A stretch of DNA of 64,000 bases. Origin: Streptomyces sp. WAC 04229. GTDB lineage: Bacteria > Actinomycetota > Actinomycetes > Streptomycetales > Streptomycetaceae. The notes below the pieces were generated by a model that was not told the DNA's origin, made no database searches, and was given only the letters and a program-made list of their open reading frames with translations. The stretch is from positions 1-64,000 of the forward strand of contig NZ_QHJH01000025.1 of assembly GCF_003947455.1 (NCBI RefSeq). Direction: 5' to 3'. Made by a program: the position numbers and the translations under genes. This document shows, in pieces, positions 41,547-49,138 of this stretch. Numbering within the stretch: position 1 is the first letter of the stretch; each line of letters begins with the position of its first letter.

Positions 41547-44422
41547 CGGGTCTTCCAGGGGTCGGCGAGCGGATCGAACAGGCCCAGCGGGATCACCTTG
41601 GCGAGGGGCTCTTCCTCCTCCGCCTGCTCAGGTTCCGGCGAGGGGTGCGGGACCGGGGGCGGAAGCGGGACCGGCGAGGTCGCTTTGGTTCGGGCAGCCA
41701 CCGACTTGTCCCGACGAGTACGCTTCTTCGGCTTCGCCTTCGTGTCCTGGGGGCCGGCGTGTGCGCGGGTCAGCAGGGCCGCGGCCGCCTCCGCGATCTC
41801 CGCCTCGGTGCCCTCGGGCAGACCTCGTGCGGCATGGTCCCAGGCCAGTTCCCCGAACGGAACCGGGGCGTGACGCAGGTGCTTCCAGGTCGCCTCGATC
41901 CATTCGCCCTGGCCGTGGTGGTTGCGTACCCAGATCCGGGAGATGTCGTAGGGGTCGTGGTGGATTTCCCACAGGCCCTTCTTCTCCGTGACTCCGGAGT
42001 GCTGGCGGCGGATCAGGCCAGGGCCGTCGTAGGTGCGGCGTTTGATCCTGATGCCGTAGTCGTTCACCGCCCGCCAGGCCGACGGCAGCAGTTCGATGTA
42101 GTCCTCGGCGCTGAGCGCGACCGGGACGTAGCCGCAGGCTTCGACCAGGGCCGCGTACTTCTCGTTCGGCGTGAACGAGCGGCTCGGGTGCAACGGGTCG
42201 CGCAGACCGTCGTGTTCGCGATTCTGCCAGGTCGCGACGAGCCATTCGTCGAGTAGCTCCTGCAACTCCGGCAGGGACCACAGAGGCTGCTTGTCGAGGT
42301 TGCGACCGCGGTGGTCGGTGCTGCGGCCGGTGTAGCCGGCGACGAACTGCGCGAAGAGCGTGCCGACGGAGTCCAGCATCTTCTCCACGTGGCCCTTCTG
42401 GAAGGGGGACGCCTTGTGCGTGGGCTGGAAGTCGATCTCCAGGAAGCGGCAGGACGCCTTGAAGTTCCGGGAAATGAACACCTTCCCGTGGTCACAGACG
42501 ATCATCTCCGGCACGATCACCGGCTTTGCCGCCGCGTGCTCGAGACGCTCGTCGATGTCCAGCAGTCGGCGGTAGGGCAGCACCGACCGCGACATCCGCA
42601 GGGCGTCAACCCAGCCCGGCCGCATTGGCTCGGGGGTGAGTGCGCGGGCCAGCATCACGCTCGCGTCGACCGACTTCGTGGTGGGACGCAGCACCGCCGC
42701 CGGCACCGTCCTCGTCGCGACGTCGACCATGCCGGTGAGCTCGACCTTGCCCACCACCCCGTCGTCCAGGCGGACCAGCACGTCCAGCGGGGTGGAGTCG
42801 ATCTGCACCACCTCGCCCGGCGCGAACACCGTCCACTGCCCGAACGGCGGCTTCGCCCCGTGTGCGCGCGAGCGGCGGTTGCGCGCTGTCGCCGAGACGG
42901 GCTTGCCGTAGGTCAGCTTGGCCAGCAGCCGGTAGAGCGTTGCCTGCGACGGCAGTTCCACCAACTCGCCGTTCTCCCGCAGGATCTCGCCGGTCCGCCA
43001 GAGGATGTAAGTCCCGGTGCGGGTGGAGTCGTCGACTCCCTCCTTGATCGCTTGCCGCATGGCCTCCACCACCACGTCGGCGACCGCCCCGAACTGCGGC
43101 TTCTTGCGCACCGGCCGGCGGTCGGCGAGCCCCAGCAGCCCCTCGGCCTGGTAGCGGCGGCGGAAGTTGCCGACCGTACTCACGCTGACCCGGTAGCCTG
43201 CGGCCGTCAGCTCGGCCGCCTTCGCCCGCTCCCGCGCGGTCAGCGAATGCCGGGCCGGATCGTACTCAGGCCGCGGTCCGGCCTCTCCGTCCGCATGCGG
43301 ACCGACGCCGTGCAGGACCTCCAGGATGTGGCCTTCCCACCACAACGCCTTCTCCCGCGCGTGCCCCGGAAGCGCGTCCAGCAGCGACACCGGCGGCAGA
43401 GGAGGCCGCACCGGGCTGTCGAGTACCTCGAAGTCCTCATCACCCAGCAGCACTGCCAGCGGGACGTCCCGCAGCGAGTCGTCTTCATTGGTCAGCGTCA
43501 CCGCACGAGCGGACACCGCGAGCACCGCCCGGACCTGGCCGGCGAACCGCACCCGATCGCCCACACCGACCGTTGCCGGCCTCGACAGCTTGCGCATCTG
43601 GCTCCCATCACCGTGCATGCCGGACCTCGGCCGAAGCAGGCCGTGACCCCCGGCTCGCCGCTGCAGCCCGACGACATGACCTTCCGACGTGTGGACCACC
43701 GTGCCACTGCTCAGCAGAGCACCACCAAGGTCAGCGCGAAGTGCCCCCTTCCAGAGCAGGTGGAACAGGACAGGCAGGACGCGCAGAACGTTCCCCGCCG
43801 CTTCGGCTCCTGCCCGCAGTTCCTGAGACTGCCGGAAAACCTCCACCAGACGCTCGGCGATGTCGCTCTCACGGCCGCACCGGCCGTGCCGGTAGCGGGC
43901 CAGCCACCGCACGTTCGCCATGAACACCGGATCCGGAACACCGACGTGCGCGTACTCCCAGCCCACCGCCGAACAGGCCCGCTCAGTAGCGGCGAACGCT
44001 TCCGCGGTGCGCTCGTCGACATCGTCCTCGGCGCGGACATCGACCACCCGGGCACGTCCGTCGGCCAGCCGTACGAAGTAGTCGGGCGCATGCCGCCGCT
44101 TCGCTTCCGCGTCGCGCCAGTGAAGCCAGAACGGCTGTGAGGCGATCCCCACCACATCTGGGACGAAGTCCAGCAGGATCAGCCGGTCCCGCTCCAGCCA
44201 CGACTCGTAGCCCACATGACTGCCCGTAGTCACCGTGTAATACCAGCCCGCGAAGCCGCGGCCACCCTTGTTCCACCGGAACCCGCGTACAGGCGCTACG
44301 TCCTCGAACCCGACATCCCACCCGGATCCCAGCGCAATGCGTCGACGCCGACCGCTGTCGAAGAAGTCAAGGTCAAAGGCGCTCAGCGCAGGATCGCCGT
44401 AAGCGCCTACCGGTTCCCCCAC
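41543..44422 (-). CDS. TnsA-TnsB fusion transposase
   Basis: The 959-residue protein joins a TnsA-like endonuclease (ESWLERDRLILLDFVPD with E73; HAPDYFVRLADGRARVVDVR with D114 and R130) to a TnsB DDE transposase. The latter has helix-turn-helix regions (around 395-500), VVQIDSTPLDVLV (D542), IVCDHGKVF (D644) and QKGHVEKMLD (E680). The C-terminal tail (KVIPLGLFDPL) is the likely TnsC contact. In TnsA the last catalytic residue is a lysine; here the equivalent position appears to be Arg130. TnsB makes the 3' cuts and joins; TnsA cuts 5' strands. The GTG at 44422 has GGGAG upstream. Confidence 0.9.
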   Translation of the reverse strand: MGEPVGAYGDPALSAFDLDFFDSGRRRRIALGSGWDVGFEDVAPVRGFRWNKGGRGFAGWYYTVTTGSHVGYESWLERDRLILLDFVPDVVGIASQPFWLHWRDAEAKRRHAPDYFVRLADGRARVVDVRAEDDVDERTAEAFAATERACSAVGWEYAHVGVPDPVFMANVRWLARYRHGRCGRESDIAERLVEVFRQSQELRAGAEAAGNVLRVLPVLFHLLWKGALRADLGGALLSSGTVVHTSEGHVVGLQRRAGGHGLLRPRSGMHGDGSQMRKLSRPATVGVGDRVRFAGQVRAVLAVSARAVTLTNEDDSLRDVPLAVLLGDEDFEVLDSPVRPPLPPVSLLDALPGHAREKALWWEGHILEVLHGVGPHADGEAGPRPEYDPARHSLTARERAKAAELTAAGYRVSVSTVGNFRRRYQAEGLLGLADRRPVRKKPQFGAVADVVVEAMRQAIKEGVDDSTRTGTYILWRTGEILRENGELVELPSQATLYRLLAKLTYGKPVSATARNRRSRAHGAKPPFGQWTVFAPGEVVQIDSTPLDVLVRLDDGVVGKVELTGMVDVATRTVPAAVLRPTTKSVDASVMLARALTPEPMRPGWVDALRMSRSVLPYRRLLDIDERLEHAAAKPVIVPEMIVCDHGKVFISRNFKASCRFLEIDFQPTHKASPFQKGHVEKMLDSVGTLFAQFVAGYTGRSTDHRGRNLDKQPLWSLPELQELLDEWLVATWQNREHDGLRDPLHPSRSFTPNEKYAALVEACGYVPVALSAEDYIELLPSAWRAVNDYGIRIKRRTYDGPGLIRRQHSGVTEKKGLWEIHHDPYDISRIWVRNHHGQGEWIEATWKHLRHAPVPFGELAWDHAARGLPEGTEAEIAEAAAALLTRAHAGPQDTKAKPKKRTRRDKSVAARTKATSPVPLPPPVPHPSPEPEQAEEEEPLAKVIPLGLFDPLADPWKTR

Positions 44423-44450
44423 CGTCTCCCCAGACAGTCAGCCTCAAACG

Positions 44451-44528
44451 ATCACTCAACCTTCGGTGAGAAAACCTAGCGGTCACCAACCTTCGATGAC
44501 AACGCTCAACCTTCGCTGCGAGAGGTCA
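44451..44528 (-). repeat. Right transposon end
   Basis: Three CAACCTTCG sites (44451-44465, 44484-44495, 44503-44515) and the terminal AGGTCA at 44523-44528. The right end has three sites and the left end two, an asymmetry like that of Tn7. Confidence 0.85.
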
Positions 44529-44533
44529 TCAGG
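44529..44533. repeat. Target-site duplication TCAGG (right)
   Basis: It matches 37296-37300 and directly follows the right end. Confidence 0.85.
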
Positions 44534-44587
44534 TGTGAGACAGGGCCTGCGCCCACGTCCGACCCAGACCAGGAAGTTAATTCTATA

Positions 44588-44623
44588 GGGGTAAAGAAAC
44601 GGGTTAAATAAATAGGGTAAAGA
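44588..44623 (+). promoter_or_regulatory. GGGGTAAAG-type direct repeats upstream of tap
   Basis: GGGGTAAAG (44588), GGGTTAAAT (44601) and AGGGTAAAG (44615) occur about 13-14 bp apart in an AT-rich island before tap. AGGGGTAAAGG recurs on the minus strand at about 47532-47542, upstream of the 38-aa ORF. They may be Tap/Tpg or regulator binding sites. Confidence 0.5.
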
Positions 44624-44655
44624 CTGCTAGAGTGGGGGCGCGAAAGGAGTTCGAC

Positions 44656-46776
44656 ATGGCGTCCGAGGAAGAGCTGTTCGCAAACATCGACGCTCTGCTG
44701 GAGGAGGAGCCGCAGCTCCCGCCCCCGGCAGAACGCGCCCGCCTTCGCGAGGCCGCTGGCATCACCCAGGCCCGCCTGGCGGTCGCGTTGAAGACGTCGA
44801 CACAGACGGTGAAGAACTATGAGAACGGCCGATCCGAGCCGAAGTCGCCGCGCCTGGAGGCGTACCAGCGGCTACTGAAGGGGTGGGCTGCCAAGTACCC
44901 CGCGCACGGCACCCCCGCCGCCCCGGCAGCTCCGGCTCCCGTGCCGCAGCCGGTGGCACCGGAGACGTTCACGGGCCCGGCCGCGCCCGAGGCGAAGGCC
45001 TCCGCGCCGGTGGAGGATCCCGCCGTCCCGGCCGCGCCCGAGCGTCCGGCCGCGCGCCCGGCGACGTCGTCGCGGCGCCCGGCGGCAAAGAAGGCGGTGA
45101 AGCCCGCGACCGACTCGCGGTTCCCGCACGGGCCGCTCGCGGTGCTGGACGGTGACGGCTCCGCGTACGGCGTCAACGGCCTGGTGCTCGACTGCCCGGC
45201 GACCACGATCCCGGAGCTGGTGGAGTGGACGCTGCGCGAGTCGGGTCTCGGTGCGCCGAAGCTCAACCGCTACGGCAAGGACTCCGACCCGCTGATCGTC
45301 CTCACGGCGACGGCCGCGGTGAAGCTCGGGCTGCCCGAGCGCCTGGAGGGCCACGAGCAGCGCCGCTCCCTGCGCCTGCCGGAGGACCACCCAGTCGTCA
45401 AGCAGGTGGCGAAGGCCAAGTGGCAGCTCACGCAGCGCGGGTTCGGCCCGTGGGCGCGGATCTACCGCAAGGCGCAGGGACGTGACCGGCAGTGCGTGCA
45501 GCTGGCGATCCTGTCGTGGGACGCCCTCGATGAGCGGTCCTGGCCCGGCGTCGCCGAGATGGAGCCGGCCGACATCGCCCGCGTCCTCGGGGTGTACGCC
45601 CAGCGGGTCATCACCCCGCGCGGGTCGACGGCCGTGTCCGGGCTGGAGCTGATGACGGCGCTGCGCCCGCCGACGAAGGCCGTGCGGGACGAGGAGACCG
45701 GGAACTGGGTGTCCGGCTACAACCCGGGCAGCTTGGGGACGGAGCCGATGGACCCGGCGCCGCCGGAGGCCACCCCGGAGCACCCCGTGGTCGTGAACAG
45801 CGGTTGGACCGGCGGGTTCCTGAACGAAGAGGCGTACCAGTGGGTGCGGTCGGTGGACACGCTCACCGATGAGGAGTGCACGCTGCCCTTCGCGGTGGGC
45901 CTCGACTTGAACACGGCGTTCCTCGCCGCTGCGGCCCGCCTGGTCGTCGGCCTGTCCGCGCCCGACCACTTCCACGCCCCGAAGTTCAACCCGAAGATCC
46001 CCGGCTCCTGGCTGGTCGACCTCAGCCACATCGAGCTGGACCCGCGCCTGCCGAGCCCTTTCACCCCGGACGGCAGCCGCCCGACCGGCCCGGCCTGGTA
46101 CCAGACACACACCGTCGCCTACGCCCAGGAGCTCGGCTACGACGTCCACCCGATCGAGGCGTACCTGCGCCGCGAGACAGGCGCGTACCTCGACCCGTGG
46201 CACGACCGCCTCAAGACCGCCTACGTCGACACCCTCGCCGACCTCGGCGTCACCCGGGATCTGGACGACCGCGCCTTTCTCGCGGCGATGGAGCAGCACA
46301 AGCAGGTCGACCCGGCCCTGGCCGCCGTCCTCGCGGCCATCAAGGCGACGGTCAAGGGCGGCGTCGGCAAGCTGCGCGAGCGCCCGCAGGGCAAGCACTA
46401 CAAGGAGGGGGAGCGGTGGCCGGCCCTGGAGCGGCCGACCTGGCGCCCCGACATCCGTGCCGCCGTCATCAGCAAGGCCCGGGTGAACATGCACCGCAAG
46501 CTGCTGAACATGTCGCGGATGACCGGGCTGTTCCCGCTCGCTGTGCTGTCCGACTGCGTCGTCTACCCGAGCCCCGGCGACAGCCCGCTCGACTTCCTCC
46601 CTTACGCCGCCTCGGGCAAGCCGCAGCCCGGCGGGTTCCGCCTCGGGCCCACGCCCGGCCTGGCGAAGCTGGAGGGCGTCCAGTCGATGCTGTGGGCGGT
46701 CGACCTGATGGAGAAGGGCCTCAACCCGGCCCGCCACATCAAGGGCGGCGACGCCGTCCTGGACGAAGGGGAGTAA
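44656..46776 (+). CDS. tap: Telomere-associated protein Tap
   Basis: The 706-residue protein has an N-terminal Xre-type helix-turn-helix (AAGITQARLAVALKTSTQTV), an Ala/Pro-rich linker at about 85-155 and a long conserved C-terminal domain including DGDGSAYGVNGLVLDCPA and VVNSGWTGGFLNEEAYQW. The length and the tpg gene two bases downstream identify the Streptomyces Tap, which binds telomeric 3' overhangs and recruits the terminal protein Tpg. The ATG at 44656 has AAAGGAG six bases upstream. Its presence implies a linear replicon. Confidence 0.93.
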   Translation: MASEEELFANIDALLEEEPQLPPPAERARLREAAGITQARLAVALKTSTQTVKNYENGRSEPKSPRLEAYQRLLKGWAAKYPAHGTPAAPAAPAPVPQPVAPETFTGPAAPEAKASAPVEDPAVPAAPERPAARPATSSRRPAAKKAVKPATDSRFPHGPLAVLDGDGSAYGVNGLVLDCPATTIPELVEWTLRESGLGAPKLNRYGKDSDPLIVLTATAAVKLGLPERLEGHEQRRSLRLPEDHPVVKQVAKAKWQLTQRGFGPWARIYRKAQGRDRQCVQLAILSWDALDERSWPGVAEMEPADIARVLGVYAQRVITPRGSTAVSGLELMTALRPPTKAVRDEETGNWVSGYNPGSLGTEPMDPAPPEATPEHPVVVNSGWTGGFLNEEAYQWVRSVDTLTDEECTLPFAVGLDLNTAFLAAAARLVVGLSAPDHFHAPKFNPKIPGSWLVDLSHIELDPRLPSPFTPDGSRPTGPAWYQTHTVAYAQELGYDVHPIEAYLRRETGAYLDPWHDRLKTAYVDTLADLGVTRDLDDRAFLAAMEQHKQVDPALAAVLAAIKATVKGGVGKLRERPQGKHYKEGERWPALERPTWRPDIRAAVISKARVNMHRKLLNMSRMTGLFPLAVLSDCVVYPSPGDSPLDFLPYAASGKPQPGGFRLGPTPGLAKLEGVQSMLWAVDLMEKGLNPARHIKGGDAVLDEGE

Positions 46777-46778
46777 CG

Positions 46779-47336
46779 GTGGGCGAAATCGACGACGCGA
46801 TCGAGCGCGCCGACCGGGAAGCTTTCACCCGGGAGCCGCCCAAGACGCTGAAGGGCCAGATCGGCTTCTTGATGAAGCAGCTCAAGACGACCCGGGCCGT
46901 CGCGGCGGAACTCGGGGTGAGCCAGCGGTCGGTGGAGCGTTACCGCAAGGGCGAGCGCAAGCACCCGCCGAAAGACATCGCGGCGAGGATCGACGCAGCC
47001 GTGCGGTCCCGTTGGCAGCCCCAGGTCCGCAAGCGCCGGCGCAAGCAGGCCGCCGCCACCCGAGGGATCACGGTGGAGACGAGAGCCCGGTTCGGCTACA
47101 CAGCCCCGGTCGGCACGACCGACGACGGACGGTTCCGGCGCCTTACCGTGCACCTCCCTCCTGGGTACGCGCAGCGCCTCTTCGACGCCCGCGACGCTGG
47201 GGCCAGCGACCAGGAGATGCGTGGGATCATCGCCGAAGGTTTCAAAGAGGTCTATTTCCAGGACAGTGGTGCCCGCGCCATGGGCCTGTCGGACGTGGCC
47301 ATCAATGACATTGACTACCTGGATATCGACTACTGA
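46779..47336 (+). CDS. tpg: Terminal protein Tpg
   Basis: The 185-residue protein starts at a GTG two bases after tap. It has an N-terminal helix-turn-helix (AVAAELGVSQRSVERYRKGE), a basic middle, the conserved ETRARFGYTAPVGTTDDGRF and the acidic end GLSDVAINDIDYLDIDY. Tpg is covalently attached to the 5' ends of linear Streptomyces DNA and primes end patching. Its length and motifs are complete. A decayed copy lies at 51497-51998. Confidence 0.94.
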   Translation: MGEIDDAIERADREAFTREPPKTLKGQIGFLMKQLKTTRAVAAELGVSQRSVERYRKGERKHPPKDIAARIDAAVRSRWQPQVRKRRRKQAAATRGITVETRARFGYTAPVGTTDDGRFRRLTVHLPPGYAQRLFDARDAGASDQEMRGIIAEGFKEVYFQDSGARAMGLSDVAINDIDYLDIDY

Positions 47337-47412
47337 TAGGAACTGCAGGCGCGAAGCGCCTGGGGCATACCTGCTGTCCGCAGATATGCCCCCCAGTCTC
47401 TCCTGTCGAGCC

Positions 47413-47529
47413 TTAAGTGTTGTCGTTCTTGAAACGCCGTTCCTTGTACGCCTTGGCCACTTCGACCGCCAGCGCGAACAGTGAGGGAGAAATGCCGATC
47501 AATTCTTTTGTTATTTCCCAGAGGGTCAT
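47413..47529 (-). CDS. Small ORF next to tpg, 38 aa
   Basis: The ATG at 47529 is preceded by GGGGTAAAGGGA. The peptide begins MTLWEITKELIGISPSLFAL and ends in basic KERRFKNDNT, so it looks like an amphipathic or membrane-associated helix. It is AT-richer than the surrounding genes. It is convergent with tpg. Confidence 0.5.
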   Translation of the reverse strand: MTLWEITKELIGISPSLFALAVEVAKAYKERRFKNDNT

Positions 47530-47539
47530 TCCCTTTACC

Positions 47540-47601
47540 CCTTTGCTTTAATTTCAGTCCCTCTAGGTTCTCGTGAGATAGGGGTGAAATTAAAGCAAAG
47601 G
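47540..47601. promoter_or_regulatory. AT-rich inverted repeat, 17-bp perfect arms
   Basis: CCTTTGCTTTAATTTCA at 47540-47556 pairs exactly with 47585-47601, with a 28-base spacer. It lies directly upstream of the 38-aa ORF start and could be an operator or a cruciform/recognition site linked to tap-tpg. Confidence 0.6.
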
Positions 47602-47703
47602 TTCGTGGTGCTGGATTCCATTTAAGGCGAGCGCCTCCGCCGAGACAGGAACGCGATGTTGCTTTGTTTTGCAGCGGTTGGTGCGTAGTTGTACAGGCGG
47701 GGT

Positions 47704-48339
47704 TCAGTTGTGACTTTGGGCGTGTGCCTGGAGAGTCGTGGAGTGCAGTGGCCATGGCTGAGGCGCTGGTTTGAGGCGACGCCAGTCGTAGGGAGGGTGA
47801 CCGAGCTTGAGGTGTCGACGGTCGTAGATGTTGGCCACGACCCAGACGAACAGGCAGCCGGCCATGAGCGCCTTGGCCCCTACGCCTGCGGCGCCGGCAG
47901 GAGCGGTCATGCCTGCCACAGTTGTAGCGGTCACGACATATCCCAGCGCGGGGTACACCACCATTTGGTGCCAGATTTTGGTGGGAGACCATGCTTGGGT
48001 ACGCGTATACGTACCGGCCTTCAGCTCGGCGTTCCACTGCCAGACCCCGAAGGCCAACCAGCACGCCATGAGGATCACAGGCACCGGTCCCGCAGTGAAG
48101 CGCAGGACGGGAGCCTGCGGAGACGCTCCGCTCAGTGTCACGCCCACCGCTGCAGCGACGGCCAGTAGCGGGTCACCGTAGTAGAAGGCGACGAACTCGC
48201 GACTGCCCTTCATGACACGTCGTTCCAGCGAGAGGGCTAGGACTGCCGGGATGCCCGGGCTAATGGCAAAGGCCATCAAGAAGGTCGCCAGGGGGCCGTG
48301 GTTCATGGGTTCGCCGACGTACGGCAGCCAAGCGCTCAT
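47704..48339 (-). CDS. Membrane protein, 211 aa
   Basis: Four or five hydrophobic segments (FLMAFAISPGIPAVLALSLE, AVAAAVGVTLSG, VPVILMACWLAFGVWQW, YVVTATTVAGMTAPA, ALMAGCLFVWVVANIYDRRH). The ATG at 48339 overlaps the response-regulator stop, so it is part of the two-component operon and may be its sensor partner or output. Confidence 0.75.
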   Translation of the reverse strand: MSAWLPYVGEPMNHGPLATFLMAFAISPGIPAVLALSLERRVMKGSREFVAFYYGDPLLAVAAAVGVTLSGASPQAPVLRFTAGPVPVILMACWLAFGVWQWNAELKAGTYTRTQAWSPTKIWHQMVVYPALGYVVTATTVAGMTAPAGAAGVGAKALMAGCLFVWVVANIYDRRHLKLGHPPYDWRRLKPAPQPWPLHSTTLQAHAQSHN

Positions 48340-49136
48340 GTGCGCTTCCTGCGGTGTGCGTCACCCGCGCGGGCGCCGGCGCTGCGCCGCGGGGCCGGGT
48401 CCCAGGCCAGGCGAACCAGCCTCTCCACGTCGTTGTCCCTGAAGAACTTCTCGTGCGGGCGGGCGAATCGACAGACCTCTAGGAGGTTGGCCTGCCGTCC
48501 CCCCTCGGGCGTCGGCGGAGCGATGGGGAGATCGAGCATCTCGTGATGCAGGTTGGCAATGACCTGTTGGCGATCAGCGATGAAGCTGGAGACGGTGCGG
48601 GGGGAGACATTGGCCGCTTTCGCAACCAGCGAGAGCGTGCTGTGAGTGGACAATGCGCGCCACAGAGCCAGGTCGGAGCTACGTGTGATGAGCTGTCGAA
48701 GGTAAGACATGCCGTTGCGGGGTGGCCGGTAGCGTTGGGCGGCCTTATCGTGCGGCCGATTGCCCTGTGCGATCGCTGTTACCACGCGATGAACCTCCAG
48801 GTCTCCTGCATGCTTCGAAAGGAAAGTGCAGGTCTGGGGGAAAAATTCAAATGCGGCAAGTATATAAAGAAGCCTGTTCACTTCCGCGTCTGCACAATAA
48901 ACCACGCTGGGGATATCGTATTTTTCAAGCGTTTCGAGGGCCGCCAGGCCTGATTCTGACGAATTAGCCCCGTAGTCGATGTCCACGAAAGCCAGTTGGT
49001 AGTCGGAGTCGTTGGCCAGCAGATCTTTCAAGTGGGCCGGCCTCATGACGCCTGTGACTTCGTGGCCGTCCGTCTCGGTGGCACGGGCGACACCCGACTG
49101 GAGCGTGACGATGTCGTCCACGACGAGGATGCGCAT
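48336..49136 (-). CDS. Response regulator with HTH output
   Basis: The 266-residue protein has a receiver domain with D7/D8 (MRILVVDD), the phospho-acceptor region AFVDIDYG (D52) and VVYCAD. The C-terminal part has a helix-turn-helix (LSLVAKAANVSPRTVSSFIA). It should be phosphorylated by the adjacent kinase. The HTH is not a standard NarL/OmpR type by eye. Confidence 0.85.
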   Translation of the reverse strand: MRILVVDDIVTLQSGVARATETDGHEVTGVMRPAHLKDLLANDSDYQLAFVDIDYGANSSESGLAALETLEKYDIPSVVYCADAEVNRLLYILAAFEFFPQTCTFLSKHAGDLEVHRVVTAIAQGNRPHDKAAQRYRPPRNGMSYLRQLITRSSDLALWRALSTHSTLSLVAKAANVSPRTVSSFIADRQQVIANLHHEMLDLPIAPPTPEGGRQANLLEVCRFARPHEKFFRDNDVERLVRLAWDPAPRRSAGARAGDAHRRKRT

Positions 49137-49138
49137 CT

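Larger units (their letters stand above)
37301..44528. mobile_element. Tn7-like transposon with TnsAB fusion, TnsC and two TniQ-like genes
   Basis: The 7.2-kb element has inverted ends beginning TGACCTGTCGCGG (left) and TGACCTCTCGCAG (right, on the other strand), each carrying repeated GAAGGTTGAGTGAT-type sites, and a 5-bp duplication TCAGG outside. It carries tniQ2, tniQ1, tnsC and tnsAB as one coupled minus-strand operon, plus a CGNR regulator and MFS transporter as cargo at the left. No CRISPR array or Cas gene is inside. The insertion lies between the helical-repeat gene and tap. Confidence 0.88.

Noticed and set aside
42311..44140. 609-codon plus-strand frame opposite TnsAB
   Set aside because: Antisense shadow of a gene with intact catalytic motifs.
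37301..44528. CRISPR-associated transposon
   Set aside because: TnsAB, TnsC and TniQ are present, but no Cas gene and no repeat-spacer array were seen inside or next to the element.
44872..46737. 621-codon minus-strand frame opposite tap
   Set aside because: Antisense shadow; tap is supported by its motifs and by tpg downstream.
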